Part shown: piece by piece, positions 1 to 8,576 of the stretch
Numbering within the stretch: position 1 is the stretch's first letter
Layout: each line of letters starts with the position of its first letter
Assembly: GCF_003987275.1 (NCBI RefSeq)
Contig: NZ_PIQF01000002.1
Location: 496,001 to 560,000 of the forward strand
Direction: 5' to 3'
Origin: Idiomarina seosinensis
Lineage (GTDB): Bacteria > Pseudomonadota > Gammaproteobacteria > Enterobacterales > Alteromonadaceae
DNA: 64,000 bases
The notes under the pieces: generated by a model
Seen by the model: only the letters and a program-made list of their open reading frames with translations
What the model was told of the DNA's origin: nothing
Databases searched by the model: none
Made by a program: the position numbers and the translations under genes

Positions 1-246
1 CAGGCGCACAGATTCTGGTAAATTTTCAGCTAACGCCATTGGTACTACCTGGCTAATTTCGTCGTCTTTAATTAACACGGCACGTTGACTGAGCAACTGC
101 CCCTCGCGGCCATTAAAAGTGACAATATTGGCATTAATCACCGCCATGTCGGCATCAACATCTGTTGTTGTCGAAGTTTGGGCTTGCTGACATGCACTAA
201 CTAGTGCGGCCATTAAAAAAATGAATAAACCACGTCCCGGACTCAT
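1..246 (-). CDS. amidohydrolase-family lipoprotein, N-terminal part only
   Basis: The gene starts at 246 (ATG preceded by a GAGGGG ribosome site) and runs off the left edge, so only 82 codons are visible. The N-terminus has a short basic start, a hydrophobic segment and a lipobox L-V-S-A-C at residues 15-19, which indicates a lipoprotein processed by signal peptidase II. Then follows a low-complexity QAQTSTTT linker and the stretch ADMAVINANIVTFNG, which is the usual N-terminal beta-sandwich entry of metal-dependent amidohydrolases. The metal-binding HxH motif would lie beyond the edge, so the enzyme class is inferred from this N-terminal pattern only. It is divergently oriented to the next gene, with about 114 bp between the starts. 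Confidence 0.6.
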   Translation of the reverse strand, partial: MSPGRGLFIFLMAALVSACQQAQTSTTTDVDADMAVINANIVTFNGREGQLLSQRAVLIKDDEISQVVPMALAENLPESVRL

Positions 247-360
247 TAATAACCCCTCTCACTGTCCTAATTAACAGACTAACCAATACGTTCAGTGTCG
301 GCGACAAGGGTCAGTTTCGCAACTAAGCTTTTCAACTTTATTCAGCACTGGAGATATAAA

Positions 361-966
361 ATGAAGCGGTTCTTAATAGGTCTGGTCATGGCGCTGAGTT
401 GTTATTCAGCCGTGGCCAGCGAGCAATACCTTATCAATGAAAATGACGTGCAGCGGTTCTTTAAGACCATAGCCGCTTTTAAAGCCTACGGCGAGAATAT
501 TAAATCGTCCGAAACAGAAGACCAGTGGGAATACGACGAATACGACGAATACGACGAATACGATGAGTACGAGGCTGAAGAATATGCTGAAAAATATAAT
601 GAGGAACAGTTCCGTGACGACTTCTTTAATTTAATGTCGGTGGAGGGTTTTGAGCAGGGCTTTTTAAACAGTTTCGACGAAGACGACAATCATATAGCGT
701 TAGAGATTGCACAAGACCATGGTTATTCAGATTTAGAAACTCTGGCCTTGCACTACGGGATTATAATGGTCGCAAGCAGTCAGTTATCGTATAAAAAGCA
801 AATTGAAAAAGACCCAACTGCTGCTGCGTTCATAGGTATGTTTATTGGCCCTTTGCTCGACCAAACGTTTCCAGAAAAAACACTGGCAGCAGTTAGTTCG
901 CACCTTGAGGAGCTGGAACAACTAACCTTTGACGACCCGAGGGACTCGGACACTGGTTCCCGTTAG
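361..966 (+). CDS. small acidic secreted protein with YDE repeats
   Basis: I do not recognise the family. The start at 361 is preferred over upstream in-frame codons because it has a GGAG site 8-12 bases upstream and opens a good Sec signal peptide (MKRF, a hydrophobic core, then A-V-A-S/E), predicting an exported 201-residue protein. Mature residues around 58-70 are four consecutive Tyr-Asp-Glu repeats encoded by a 9-bp tandem repeat, inside a long acidic Tyr/Glu/Asp-rich segment. The rest looks like a soluble helical domain. The 3' end runs 45 bp into alr on the opposite strand. The acidic repeat could bind cations or basic partners, but this is speculation. Confidence 0.7.
   Translation: MKRFLIGLVMALSCYSAVASEQYLINENDVQRFFKTIAAFKAYGENIKSSETEDQWEYDEYDEYDEYDEYEAEEYAEKYNEEQFRDDFFNLMSVEGFEQGFLNSFDEDDNHIALEIAQDHGYSDLETLALHYGIIMVASSQLSYKKQIEKDPTAAAFIGMFIGPLLDQTFPEKTLAAVSSHLEELEQLTFDDPRDSDTGSR
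532..567 (+). repeat. 9-bp tandem repeat encoding Tyr-Asp-Glu
   Basis: Four in-frame copies of TACGACGAA lie end to end; the last copy reads TACGATGAG. They encode Tyr-Asp-Glu four times. Because the unit is a multiple of three, copy-number slippage would change protein length without frameshifting. Confidence 0.9.
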
Positions 967-2040
967 CAGGTGCCAGGAAATGGTGTCCGCGCAGCGAGCA
1001 ACTTCGCGGACATCGATGTTTTCGCCCCAAAGCTCAACATCATCCCCCATCGCAACGTCATCAATATGAGTGATATCAATGGTGATCATATCCATCGAAA
1101 CTCGCCCCACCAGTGAGGCTCTCTGACCGTTAACAAAGGTTGGCGTGCCATTCATACATTGCCTTGGGTAACCGTCCGCATAACCGATTGCCACTGTAGC
1201 TATGCGGGTATCGGCGGCGGCTGTCCACTGGCTGCCATAGCCGACCGAATCACCTTTTTTCAGATCATGTATAGCGATAATCGGCGCTTTTAGCGACATT
1301 ACAGGAATTAATTCCTTCTGAATTTCAGTCAACTCCGAAGGATTTACGCCATACATTAACAACCCGCTGCGGACCCAGTCCTTAGACTCTGGCTCACCAC
1401 GCAGCTGCGGATTTAACAACGCAGCAGAATTGTGCAACGAACGACGGTGCTCAGGATAAGTCCGCTTGATGGCTTCGTATTGCTGCCGCTGAAAGTGGTT
1501 AAGTGGTAACCCTGTGTCAGCATTCGCTAAATGCGACATTAACGTCACACTGGCCACATTCGATGAAGCTTCCAGCCGTTTCACAAATAAGTCTGCTTGA
1601 TCGGTCGCAATGCCTAACCGATGCATACCGGTATCAATTTTCAGCCAAATATCCAGCGGCTGCTTTAACGATGCCTGCTCTAGTAGCTCTAACTGCTGCA
1701 GACAGTGCACCACCGTACTGAAGTTTTTATCAACACATAACTTTAGTTCTTCCGCAGTCTGGCAGCCTTCCAGAATGAGTACTGAGTGCTTCGACGCAGG
1801 GCAAGCAGCCCGAAGCGCTAACGCCTCGTCGGTAAATCCAACTGCAAATGCGTCAACCTCGTGCTCAAGTGCATCACAGACGGGCTTTATGCCATGACCA
1901 TAACCATCAGCTTTAACCACGCCCAGTATTGACGCGGAGCCACTGGCGGCTCGAACCCAACGAAGGTTATGTTTTAAAGCGGCTGTATTTATCTCAGCGC
2001 GTGTTTTGCGATAATTCATGGGCGGTTTGTTATTACTCAT
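922..2040 (-). CDS. alr: alanine racemase
   Basis: PLP-dependent interconversion of L- and D-alanine for peptidoglycan. The 372-residue length is typical. Visible motifs are the N-terminal RAEI(N) start of the TIM barrel, the PLP lysine in VVKADGYGHG near residue 43, the second-base tyrosine in VGYGS and the RVSMDM signature of the C-terminal beta domain. ATG at 2040 is used; a second ATG seven codons in (before N-Y-R-K) also fits the family and neither has a strong ribosome site. The stop codon lies inside the 3' end of the convergent acidic-protein gene (45-bp overlap), with no terminator hairpin seen between them. Confidence 0.95.
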   Translation of the reverse strand: MSNNKPPMNYRKTRAEINTAALKHNLRWVRAASGSASILGVVKADGYGHGIKPVCDALEHEVDAFAVGFTDEALALRAACPASKHSVLILEGCQTAEELKLCVDKNFSTVVHCLQQLELLEQASLKQPLDIWLKIDTGMHRLGIATDQADLFVKRLEASSNVASVTLMSHLANADTGLPLNHFQRQQYEAIKRTYPEHRRSLHNSAALLNPQLRGEPESKDWVRSGLLMYGVNPSELTEIQKELIPVMSLKAPIIAIHDLKKGDSVGYGSQWTAAADTRIATVAIGYADGYPRQCMNGTPTFVNGQRASLVGRVSMDMITIDITHIDDVAMGDDVELWGENIDVREVARCADTISWHLLTGTSVRVPRVVKG

Positions 2041-2161
2041 GTTAGCAGCGAGTTTATCCTATTTTTCCTCGAGTTTAACGGAAGTCTTTGCACTTCGTTA
2101 GAGGCTTCAGTAACGTTAAGCCATATTCAGTTTAAATAATTAATAATTTGAGGAAATCGTT

Positions 2162-4204
2162 ATGTGGTTAAAAGCGTCCGCACTGGCTGTCGGCATTAGC
2201 TTGCTTGCCAGTCCCTATACTGCTGCCGAGGCAGAAACATTTAAAGCCGAAGATATTTTTCAGCTTGAATACGCCAACCAGGTAACCATCTCCCCGGACG
2301 GTAAATACATCGCTTACATCAGAACCAGTTTTGACGATATGAAAGATTCTACGCGTGGTTCATTATGGCTGATTGAGACCGACACCGGTGAAGCTTTACC
2401 CATTTTTGACGATGGCCATAGCTACGGCAACCTCAGTTGGTCCAATGACAGTGGTCGACTGGCTTTTACCTCAAACCGAAACGAGAAAAACCAAATTCAT
2501 GTTTATTGGGTGGAACAGCAGAAAGTCGCCAAAGTGTCGCAGGTGCATGAATCGCCTTCGAGTTTAAGCTGGTCAAACGATGACTCAACGATTGCCTTCA
2601 TGATGTCAGTAAAAGCACCGCCGACTGATTTCGCCAAATCAGTAAAAATGCCGAGCAAACCTGAAGGCGCAGAATGGTCCGGCAACCCGGTCATCGTCGA
2701 AGAAACTTATTACCAACGGGATGGCAAAGGTATTTTAGATCCCGCCCACCAACAGGTTTTCACCGTGCCAGCACTGGGTGGTACAGCCCGGCAGTTGACG
2801 GAAGGACCTTACAGCCACCGCGGTCCACTAACCTGGACAGCCGACGACAGTAGCATCGTATTTTCAGCTAATCGCAATGAAGATTGGGCGTATCAAGTTA
2901 ATGAAAGCGATCTTTATTCGGTGTCTGTCAATGATAAGAAGCTAAGCCAAGTCACTGATATCCCTGGGCAGGAGCATTCGGCTCAGTTTTCGCCTAATGG
3001 CGAGCGGCTGACCTACTTACATAGCGGTAACGAGCCGGTGCCATATCATAAAAGTCAGCTGTGGGTTATGGATTGGGACAGCCAAGACAGCCAACAACTG
3101 CAAACAGAGTTAGACCGTTCATTCAGTAATCCGCAGTGGACAGGGCAAGAGAGTATTGCAGTACAATTTGCAGACCGTGGTAAAAACGTGATTGCGTCGG
3201 TTTCTCTTGACGACCAGATGACCCGTCTTACCGACGATGTCGGTGGAACTTATGTTAGCCGCCCTTACACCATGGGCTCATTTAGCGCCGCCGAAAATGG
3301 TGCTATTGCTTATACCCAGGGCAGCGCTTATCGACCTGCGGACGTTGGTTTCATCAATCCAAACGCTGAGCTCACAGCGTTAACCGCGCTGAACGAAGAT
3401 TTACTCGGCTATCGCGAATTGGGTGAAGTTCACGAAATTGAATTTGAATCTCGTTACGACGGAGAGCCGATTCAAGGCTGGTATATTACGCCTCCGGGAT
3501 TCGATAGCAGTAAAGAGTATCCTTTACTACTGGAAATCCACGGCGGGCCTCACCTATCTTATGGTCCGCACTTTGCTGCCGAGCACCAGCGTTACGCAGC
3601 CGAAGGCTACGTTGTATTGTATGTTAACCACCGCGGCAGCACCTCGTACGGCAAAGATTTTGCCATGCTACTCGATGGCAACTATTCCTCTCCGTACGAT
3701 TTTGCTGATCACATGAGTGGTGTTGATGCACTTATCGACAAAGGCTTTATCGACAGTAACAACCTATTTATTGCGGGTGGCTCGGCAGGTGGCATCGCCA
3801 CCGCCTATGCCGTTGGTATGACCGATCGATTTAACGCAGCGGCCGCCACTAATCCGGTGATCAACTGGGTCAGCAAGGTGCTTACTGCGGATAGCTCGGT
3901 AGGACAAATTCATAACCAGTTCCCTGGCATGCCCTGGGAAGAGATAGAGCACTATTGGGAGCGTTCGCCGCTATCACTAGTCGGCAATGTTAAAACCCCT
4001 GTGCTGTTATTTACCGGCGAAGATGATCGGCGCACACCAATCTCAGAAACCGAACAATTTTATCAGGCGCTTCAATTGCAACAGGTAGACACCGCTATGG
4101 TAAGAGTGCCCGGCGCCTCTCATGGCGTGACTGCGCGGCCGTCTAATATGATTGCTAAAATTGAACACGCGCTGGCGTGGTTTGCTAAGTATAAACAAGA
4201 CTAA
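2162..4204 (+). CDS. S9-family prolyl oligopeptidase / acylaminoacyl-peptidase-like, exported
   Basis: A 680-residue serine peptidase with an N-terminal signal peptide (hydrophobic core, cleavage near A-E-A/E). Residues about 30-420 hold WD-like beta-propeller repeats (ISPDGKYIAYI, SWSNDSGRLAFTSNR). The C-terminal alpha/beta hydrolase has HGGPHLSYG near 460 and nucleophile Ser541 in GGSAGG; Asp622 in GEDDRRTP and His654 in ASHG complete the triad. The S9 family cleaves short peptides, often after proline or from acylated N-termini; the exact substrate cannot be read from sequence. A GAGGAAA site precedes ATG 2162. Its stop overlaps the next start by one base (TAATG), suggesting translational coupling to the prephenate dehydratase gene. 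Confidence 0.92.
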   Translation: MWLKASALAVGISLLASPYTAAEAETFKAEDIFQLEYANQVTISPDGKYIAYIRTSFDDMKDSTRGSLWLIETDTGEALPIFDDGHSYGNLSWSNDSGRLAFTSNRNEKNQIHVYWVEQQKVAKVSQVHESPSSLSWSNDDSTIAFMMSVKAPPTDFAKSVKMPSKPEGAEWSGNPVIVEETYYQRDGKGILDPAHQQVFTVPALGGTARQLTEGPYSHRGPLTWTADDSSIVFSANRNEDWAYQVNESDLYSVSVNDKKLSQVTDIPGQEHSAQFSPNGERLTYLHSGNEPVPYHKSQLWVMDWDSQDSQQLQTELDRSFSNPQWTGQESIAVQFADRGKNVIASVSLDDQMTRLTDDVGGTYVSRPYTMGSFSAAENGAIAYTQGSAYRPADVGFINPNAELTALTALNEDLLGYRELGEVHEIEFESRYDGEPIQGWYITPPGFDSSKEYPLLLEIHGGPHLSYGPHFAAEHQRYAAEGYVVLYVNHRGSTSYGKDFAMLLDGNYSSPYDFADHMSGVDALIDKGFIDSNNLFIAGGSAGGIATAYAVGMTDRFNAAAATNPVINWVSKVLTADSSVGQIHNQFPGMPWEEIEHYWERSPLSLVGNVKTPVLLFTGEDDRRTPISETEQFYQALQLQQVDTAMVRVPGASHGVTARPSNMIAKIEHALAWFAKYKQD

Positions 4205-5028
4205 TGCAGGTGACGGAATCTCAACTCGTTACTTTGGGGCCTGCCGGCACGTTCTCGGAGCTTGCCGCGCAGACTTGGTTAAAGCAGCAGTCTCTGGATT
4301 TAACGATTAACATACAGGACTCGTTGCCGGCCGTTATCGAGGCCGTCAATGAGTCACAGCTGGGGCTTACACCGATAGAGAACCTCAGTGAAGGCTTTGT
4401 CTCGCCAGTGGTTGACTCGTTGGTGCATAAATCGCTGCACATTATTGCCGAATTAACCCTACCGGTAGAGTTTCAGATTCTAACCAATCACCCCAAGCCA
4501 AGGTCAATTTATGCACAGTTCGTGGCTGCCGGTCAGTGTCGAAAGGCACTCCAGCAGCTGGCATTACCTGTAACCCATACCAGTAGCAATAGTGAATCGC
4601 TAAACAGCCTACTGGGGACATCGGAACCCTCTGCTGCGCTTGTGCCAAGCCATATACAATGTCCTGATCAACTAACTTTATTAAGCTCACGAGCGGCCGA
4701 CATCGCGCATAACGAAACTCGCTTTGTGGTATTATCAGCAAATAATTTGGCCCCTGCATACGACCCCAACAGACGTTGGAAGAGCAGTGTGCTGTTGATT
4801 GATGACAACGACCATCCAGGACTGTTGGTGGATAGTTTGTCGGTTTTTGCGCGGCGAGCCATAAACTTAACATCAATTGTTTCGCGGCCAACCGGCGGCG
4901 GTTTTGGTCAGTACCACTTTTTCATTGATTTTGATGGCCATATTCAACAGCCTCACGTGCAAGAAGCCCTGGAGCAGCTTGCTAAATTAAACCATTTACG
5001 CTGGTTGGGCAGTTACCAAGCTGCTTAA
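4204..5028 (+). CDS. pheA: prephenate dehydratase, stand-alone, with divergent ACT domain
   Basis: Converts prephenate to phenylpyruvate in phenylalanine synthesis. Residues 9-180 are the dehydratase domain (LGPAGTFSE near the start, catalytic Thr in NETRF near residue 178); about 198-270 is an ACT domain (INLTSI, GGFGQYHFFIDFDG). There is no chorismate mutase domain, unlike the fused P-protein of enteric bacteria. Three usually conserved positions differ: PIENS reads PIENL, and the Phe-binding ACT motifs GALV and ESRP read GLLV and VSRP. This suggests altered or lost phenylalanine feedback, or drift of function. The start overlaps the upstream peptidase stop by one base. Confidence 0.88.
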   Translation: MQVTESQLVTLGPAGTFSELAAQTWLKQQSLDLTINIQDSLPAVIEAVNESQLGLTPIENLSEGFVSPVVDSLVHKSLHIIAELTLPVEFQILTNHPKPRSIYAQFVAAGQCRKALQQLALPVTHTSSNSESLNSLLGTSEPSAALVPSHIQCPDQLTLLSSRAADIAHNETRFVVLSANNLAPAYDPNRRWKSSVLLIDDNDHPGLLVDSLSVFARRAINLTSIVSRPTGGGFGQYHFFIDFDGHIQQPHVQEALEQLAKLNHLRWLGSYQAA

Positions 5029-5056
5029 CCCGATACTTTTAAAAACAGGAGAGTAC

Positions 5057-5710
5057 ATGTCACTGGACGTTATAAAGCATGAGCCAAACCAACCGGCCGA
5101 CGCAGTAATTATCTGGCTACACGGACTTGGCGCATCGGGTAATGATTTTGTTCCGATGACTGAACATTTGCAGTTTGACAATGCCAACCTGCGCTTTTTG
5201 TTTCCTAACGCTCCGCAACTACCGGTGACAATTAATCAGGGCATGGTCATGCCTGCCTGGTACGATATTACTGACATTAGTATCGATCGTACGATAGACA
5301 GCAAGCAGCTAAGAGAGTCTGCGCAACAGGTGCATGCATTAATTGATCAACAAATAGCGGCAGGAATTGATAGTCGCCGTATTATTATTGCTGGTTTTTC
5401 GCAAGGTGGCGCGGTCGGCTACGAAGCGGCATTAACCTACCCTAAAGCATTGGGTGGCTTAATGGCCCATTCGACTTACTTTGCAACGGCCAACGATATA
5501 CAGCCAAGTGACGCGAATAAGGCGTTGCCGGTATTGGTCCAGCACGGCACCCAAGATCCGGTTGTACCGGAAGCATTGGGCCGTAAAGCCGCAGACGAGC
5601 TAAAAAGCCGCGGCTATCCGATGACTTATCAGACCTACCCCATGCCACATTCGTTGTGTCTGGAGCAGGTACAGGATATGAAGCAGTGGCTGGCGGCACG
5701 GTTCAACTAG
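5057..5710 (+). CDS. carboxylesterase / acyl-protein thioesterase family hydrolase
   Basis: A 217-residue cytoplasmic alpha/beta hydrolase of the phospholipase/carboxylesterase family. It shows the oxyanion segment WLHGLGASGNDF near residue 20, nucleophile Ser in GFSQGG near 117, Asp in HGTQDPVVP near 170 and His in PMPHS near 200. Family members hydrolyse short acyl esters or deacylate proteins; the true substrate is unknown. The ATG is preceded by CAGGAGA. The gene is probably the third cistron after the peptidase and pheA (28-bp gap) and ends only 8 bp from the convergent purK stop, with no terminator between. Confidence 0.9.
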   Translation: MSLDVIKHEPNQPADAVIIWLHGLGASGNDFVPMTEHLQFDNANLRFLFPNAPQLPVTINQGMVMPAWYDITDISIDRTIDSKQLRESAQQVHALIDQQIAAGIDSRRIIIAGFSQGGAVGYEAALTYPKALGGLMAHSTYFATANDIQPSDANKALPVLVQHGTQDPVVPEALGRKAADELKSRGYPMTYQTYPMPHSLCLEQVQDMKQWLAARFN

Positions 5711-5718
5711 ATTACCCG

Positions 5719-6804
5719 CTACGCCAATACCTGAAGCTCGTTACACCATTGTGAAGCGAGCTTCTCGCCCCGCTCAAAGGTATCGATCATAAAGTTTACA
5801 TGCCCGACTTTGCGGCCCGGTCGGGGGTCTTTACCATACCAATGACAATCAGCTGCCGACGCCTCCCAAAGGACTTCTGGCAAGCCATCAACACCGATCG
5901 CATTAATCATCAGTGTCGGCGCTACTAAAAAGTCCGGTAGCGGTAACCCGGTAATACAACGAATATGCAAATTGAACTGGTCACAGTTGGCACCGCTCAT
6001 CGTCCAGTGTCCAGAGTTATGGACTCTGGGTGCAATTTCATTAACCAACAATTGCTGATTATCTCCATCACCCACCACAAAAAACTCGATAGCTAAAACG
6101 CCAATGTAATCAATGTGGTCGGTTAGCTTCTGATGATATTCCTGCGCTTGTTGTTCTAAAGCTTCCGAAAACTGCTGAGCACCGGCCATGCTATAGGCTA
6201 AAATTCCGTCCTGATGGACATTGACCGTCAAAGGATAGCCACGCTGTTCGCCGTGATGATCGCGGGCAGCAACAACAGATACCTCGTGAGTAAACGCGAT
6301 CATGTCTTCAACGATACCTGCCCGCTGTCCCGCATCCATCGCCAGCGGCGAAATATCTTGTCCTGGCTTCCAACGCCACTGACCTTTACCGTCATAACCG
6401 CCCCGAGCTGACTTAATAACAACCGGTTTTTCGGTGTTTTCCAGGATTTGCTGCAATTGCTCTGCATCCTCAAACGCCTGCCAAGGGGATGTCGGTATAC
6501 CAAGCTCGTCACACAATGCTTTTTGCGAACGACGGTCAGTTAACTGTTTAAATCGCTCGGCTTTCAATAAGAATTTGTCCTGGGTCCGGCTAACAAGGTC
6601 ATCAGCAAGGTGTTCATGCTCCCAGGTCACGACATCAGCCCAATTTTTGGCTTCGTCTAACGACAGGCTTAACGCCTGCTGACTGCCAAGCGCCATCACT
6701 TTATGTTCGCGATCACTGTAGAGCACACATTGATGTCCCTGCTGGATAACAGCTTTACCCAGCATTTGCCCCAACTGTCCGTTACCCAGAATCAGTATAT
6801 TCAT
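5719..6804 (-). CDS. purK: N5-carboxyaminoimidazole ribonucleotide synthase
   Basis: ATP-grasp enzyme that carboxylates 5-aminoimidazole ribonucleotide to N5-CAIR in purine synthesis. The 361 residues begin with the nucleotide-fold start [12 protein letters not shown]. They contain the ATP-grasp segments [15 protein letters not shown] (near 133) and FTHEVSVV, and the metal site in AIEFFV and [14 protein letters not shown]. Its ATG lies inside the purE stop (ATGA overlap), the usual purEK arrangement. The product feeds directly to PurE. Confidence 0.96.
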   Translation of the reverse strand: MNILILGNGQLGQMLGKAVIQQGHQCVLYSDREHKVMALGSQQALSLSLDEAKNWADVVTWEHEHLADDLVSRTQDKFLLKAERFKQLTDRRSQKALCDELGIPTSPWQAFEDAEQLQQILENTEKPVVIKSARGGYDGKGQWRWKPGQDISPLAMDAGQRAGIVEDMIAFTHEVSVVAARDHHGEQRGYPLTVNVHQDGILAYSMAGAQQFSEALEQQAQEYHQKLTDHIDYIGVLAIEFFVVGDGDNQQLLVNEIAPRVHNSGHWTMSGANCDQFNLHIRCITGLPLPDFLVAPTLMINAIGVDGLPEVLWEASAADCHWYGKDPRPGRKVGHVNFMIDTFERGEKLASQWCNELQVLA

Positions 6805-7292
6805 TTAGGCAGCTCCAGATCCGCATTGGCCATTACTTTATCGCGCTGTTGCTGACGAAACTGTATCACCCGCTCGCGCACGGTTGCATCGAAAGAACCA
6901 ATTATCTGAGCGGCCAACAACCCGGCGTTAGCTGCTCCAGCGTCGCCAATTGCCAGGGTACCCACAGCAACACCTTTAGGCATTTGAACGATAGATAGTA
7001 GACTATCCATACCTTTTAACTGCTTACTGGCTACCGGAACACCAAGCACAGGGATTGCCGTATGCGCCGCTAACATTCCGGGTAAGTGCGCTGCACCACC
7101 GGCTCCCGCTATCACAACTTTGACATCGTCAATTTCTGCCTGCTCCATGTGCGACTTTAATAAGTCGGGCGTACGATGAGCAGAAGCCACTTTTGCCTGC
7201 CAGTCGACGCCGAGGTCATCGAGCATTAATGCTGCTTTTTGCATTGTTGGCCAGTCAGACTGAGAGCCCATAAGAATTAGAACGGAAGCCAT
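6801..7292 (-). CDS. purE: N5-carboxyaminoimidazole ribonucleotide mutase
   Basis: Class I PurE, converting N5-CAIR to CAIR. The 163-residue protein starts at 7292 ([14 protein letters not shown]), with AAGG a few bases upstream. A longer in-frame extension to 7406 is not supported, because the family begins at this GSxSD segment. Catalytic landmarks are GSQSDW, SAHRTP near 45 and [10 protein letters not shown] near 75. It is the first gene of purEK. I see no clear PurR operator in the 190 bp upstream. Confidence 0.96.
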   Translation of the reverse strand: MASVLILMGSQSDWPTMQKAALMLDDLGVDWQAKVASAHRTPDLLKSHMEQAEIDDVKVVIAGAGGAAHLPGMLAAHTAIPVLGVPVASKQLKGMDSLLSIVQMPKGVAVGTLAIGDAGAANAGLLAAQIIGSFDATVRERVIQFRQQQRDKVMANADLELPK

Positions 7293-7486
7293 GGAACACC
7301 TTTTTGATTGGGTAGATTTCAACCACTTGAAAAGCACGGAATTGTAGCCATCGCGGGCCAAAACTGCAAATAAATCGCAGCTTTTTTGGTCATCTGTTGG
7401 TAGCAATTTAGACCAATGGAGGGTGGCAATGAGATTATTTTAAGGTATGGTTTTAATCTGTTGATTTGTCTTTTAGAGGCCTTACT

Positions 7487-8032
7487 ATGCTTTTATCCGC
7501 AGAAAATTCATTACTGCTGATTGTTGACGCGCAAGAGAAGTTATTACCGGCCATCCATCAACGCGACAACGTTACCTCTCGCATGCGCTGGCTATCGGAA
7601 ATAGCTCTACAACTGAGTCTACCTGTACTTATAACTGAGCAAAACCCGAAGGGGCTTGGCTACACAGTGCCCAATCTGCAGGAAATAATCGAATCTGCAA
7701 GAGTGGTCGAAAAGACCCACTTTAGTGCGATGAAAGAAGAGAGTTTTCGAGAAGTACTCAGCGAATATAATAAAAACCAAGTGGTAGTGATGGGTATGGA
7801 AACCCATGTTTGTGTCATGCAAACAGCCATGGAAATGAAAGCAGAGGGCTATCAAGTTTTCTTACCTTCAGACTGTGTGGGCTCTCGTCGCCCCAACGAC
7901 AAAGAAACCGCAATAGAGCGTTTACGTAATAATGGTGTGCATATTATTACTTCTGAAATGGCTGCTTTTGAGTGGTTAGAGAAGTCTGGTACCGACACAT
8001 TTCGGCATATAAGTCGAAACTGGCTGAAATAA
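7487..8032 (+). CDS. isochorismatase-like cysteine hydrolase
   Basis: A 181-residue member of the isochorismatase/nicotinamidase fold. The catalytic triad is visible as Asp14 in VDAQEK, Lys76 in VEKTHFS and Cys109 in ETHVCVM. The start at 7487 is chosen because AGAGGC lies 7-12 bases upstream; an in-frame TTG at 7466 would put that site inside the gene. The family includes YcaC-type hydrolases of unknown substrate and nicotinamidases; the short form without the nicotinamidase metal motif argues for the former. It is monocistronic, followed by the cold-shock promoter. Confidence 0.87.
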   Translation: MLLSAENSLLLIVDAQEKLLPAIHQRDNVTSRMRWLSEIALQLSLPVLITEQNPKGLGYTVPNLQEIIESARVVEKTHFSAMKEESFREVLSEYNKNQVVVMGMETHVCVMQTAMEMKAEGYQVFLPSDCVGSRRPNDKETAIERLRNNGVHIITSEMAAFEWLEKSGTDTFRHISRNWLK

Positions 8033-8044
8033 TTTGGCTTTTCA

Positions 8045-8072
8045 TTGACAGAGCTTTTGTAGTGTATATACT
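8045..8072 (+). promoter_or_regulatory. sigma-70 promoter of the cold-shock gene
   Basis: A perfect -35 TTGACA (8045-8050) and a -10 TATACT (8067-8072, 5 of 6) are separated by 16 bp. Initiation near 8079 would give a leader of about 137 nt before the csp start. This matches the long 5' leaders known for cspA-type genes, where leader folding controls translation at low temperature. Confidence 0.7.
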
Positions 8073-8215
8073 CGGAGGTGCTGAGAAAATTCGGCTATTG
8101 ATTTGAGATTTGTGTACGAAGTCCTCCTTTTTGCTGTACCTCGTTTTGTAAGTCCAAGTAATACCTAAGTTTCTGAGCAATTGATTTTTAACATGCACTA
8201 CGAGGAAATATCAGC

Positions 8216-8422
8216 ATGTCTACTACGACTGGTAAAGTAAAATTCTTTAACGAAGCGAAAGGCTTCGGTTTCATCGAGCAAGAAAATGGCGCGGACGTTT
8301 TCGTTCATTTCAGCGCTATCCAAGCAGACGGTTTCAAAACTTTGGCTGAAGGCCAGCAAGTTTCTTTCACCGTAGCACAAGGTCCTAAAGGTCCTCAGGC
8401 TGAAAACGTCGTTCCTATGTAA
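8216..8422 (+). CDS. CspA-family cold-shock protein
   Basis: A 68-residue single cold-shock domain that binds single-stranded RNA and DNA. RNP1 (KGFGFI, residues 16-21) and RNP2 (VFVHF, near 30-34) are intact. The ribosome site is GAGGAAA, 8 bases upstream of ATG. A strong promoter, a leader of about 137 nt and a perfect downstream hairpin terminator make this a single-gene unit. Which csp paralogue it is, and whether it is cold-induced, cannot be decided from sequence. Confidence 0.96.
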   Translation: MSTTTGKVKFFNEAKGFGFIEQENGADVFVHFSAIQADGFKTLAEGQQVSFTVAQGPKGPQAENVVPM

Positions 8423-8447
8423 GCAACGCGTTTAAAGAATTCTTAAA

Positions 8448-8480
8448 AACGCCGTTCTGGTTTCAGAGCGGCGTTTTTTT
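8448..8480 (+). terminator. intrinsic terminator after csp
   Basis: A 12-bp stem (AACGCCGTTCTG with CAGAGCGGCGTT, one G-U pair) with a 4-base loop, followed by a run of seven T. It ends the csp transcript. Confidence 0.92.
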
Positions 8481-8494
8481 ATGTGAAATACACT

Positions 8495-8521
8495 TAAATT
8501 TAGTAGGGTTTTAGCCGATAA
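8495..8521 (+). promoter_or_regulatory. sigma-28 (FliA) promoter of the chemoreceptor gene
   Basis: The -10 box GCCGATAA at 8514-8521 is a perfect match to the flagellar sigma-28 consensus. Eleven bases upstream, TAAATTTA (8495-8502) matches the -35 consensus TAAAGTTT at 6 of 8 positions. It lies about 55 bp before the receptor start, tying that gene to the motility regulon. Confidence 0.75.
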
Positions 8522-8576
8522 TAGCTTTATTGATACAAATCAACGCAGCAATGCTACTCAGCTAAGTTATAAAATT

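Noticed and set aside
4442-4891. 149-codon ORF antisense to pheA
   Set aside because: It lies wholly within a well-supported gene on the other strand, with no recognisable domain or ribosome site.
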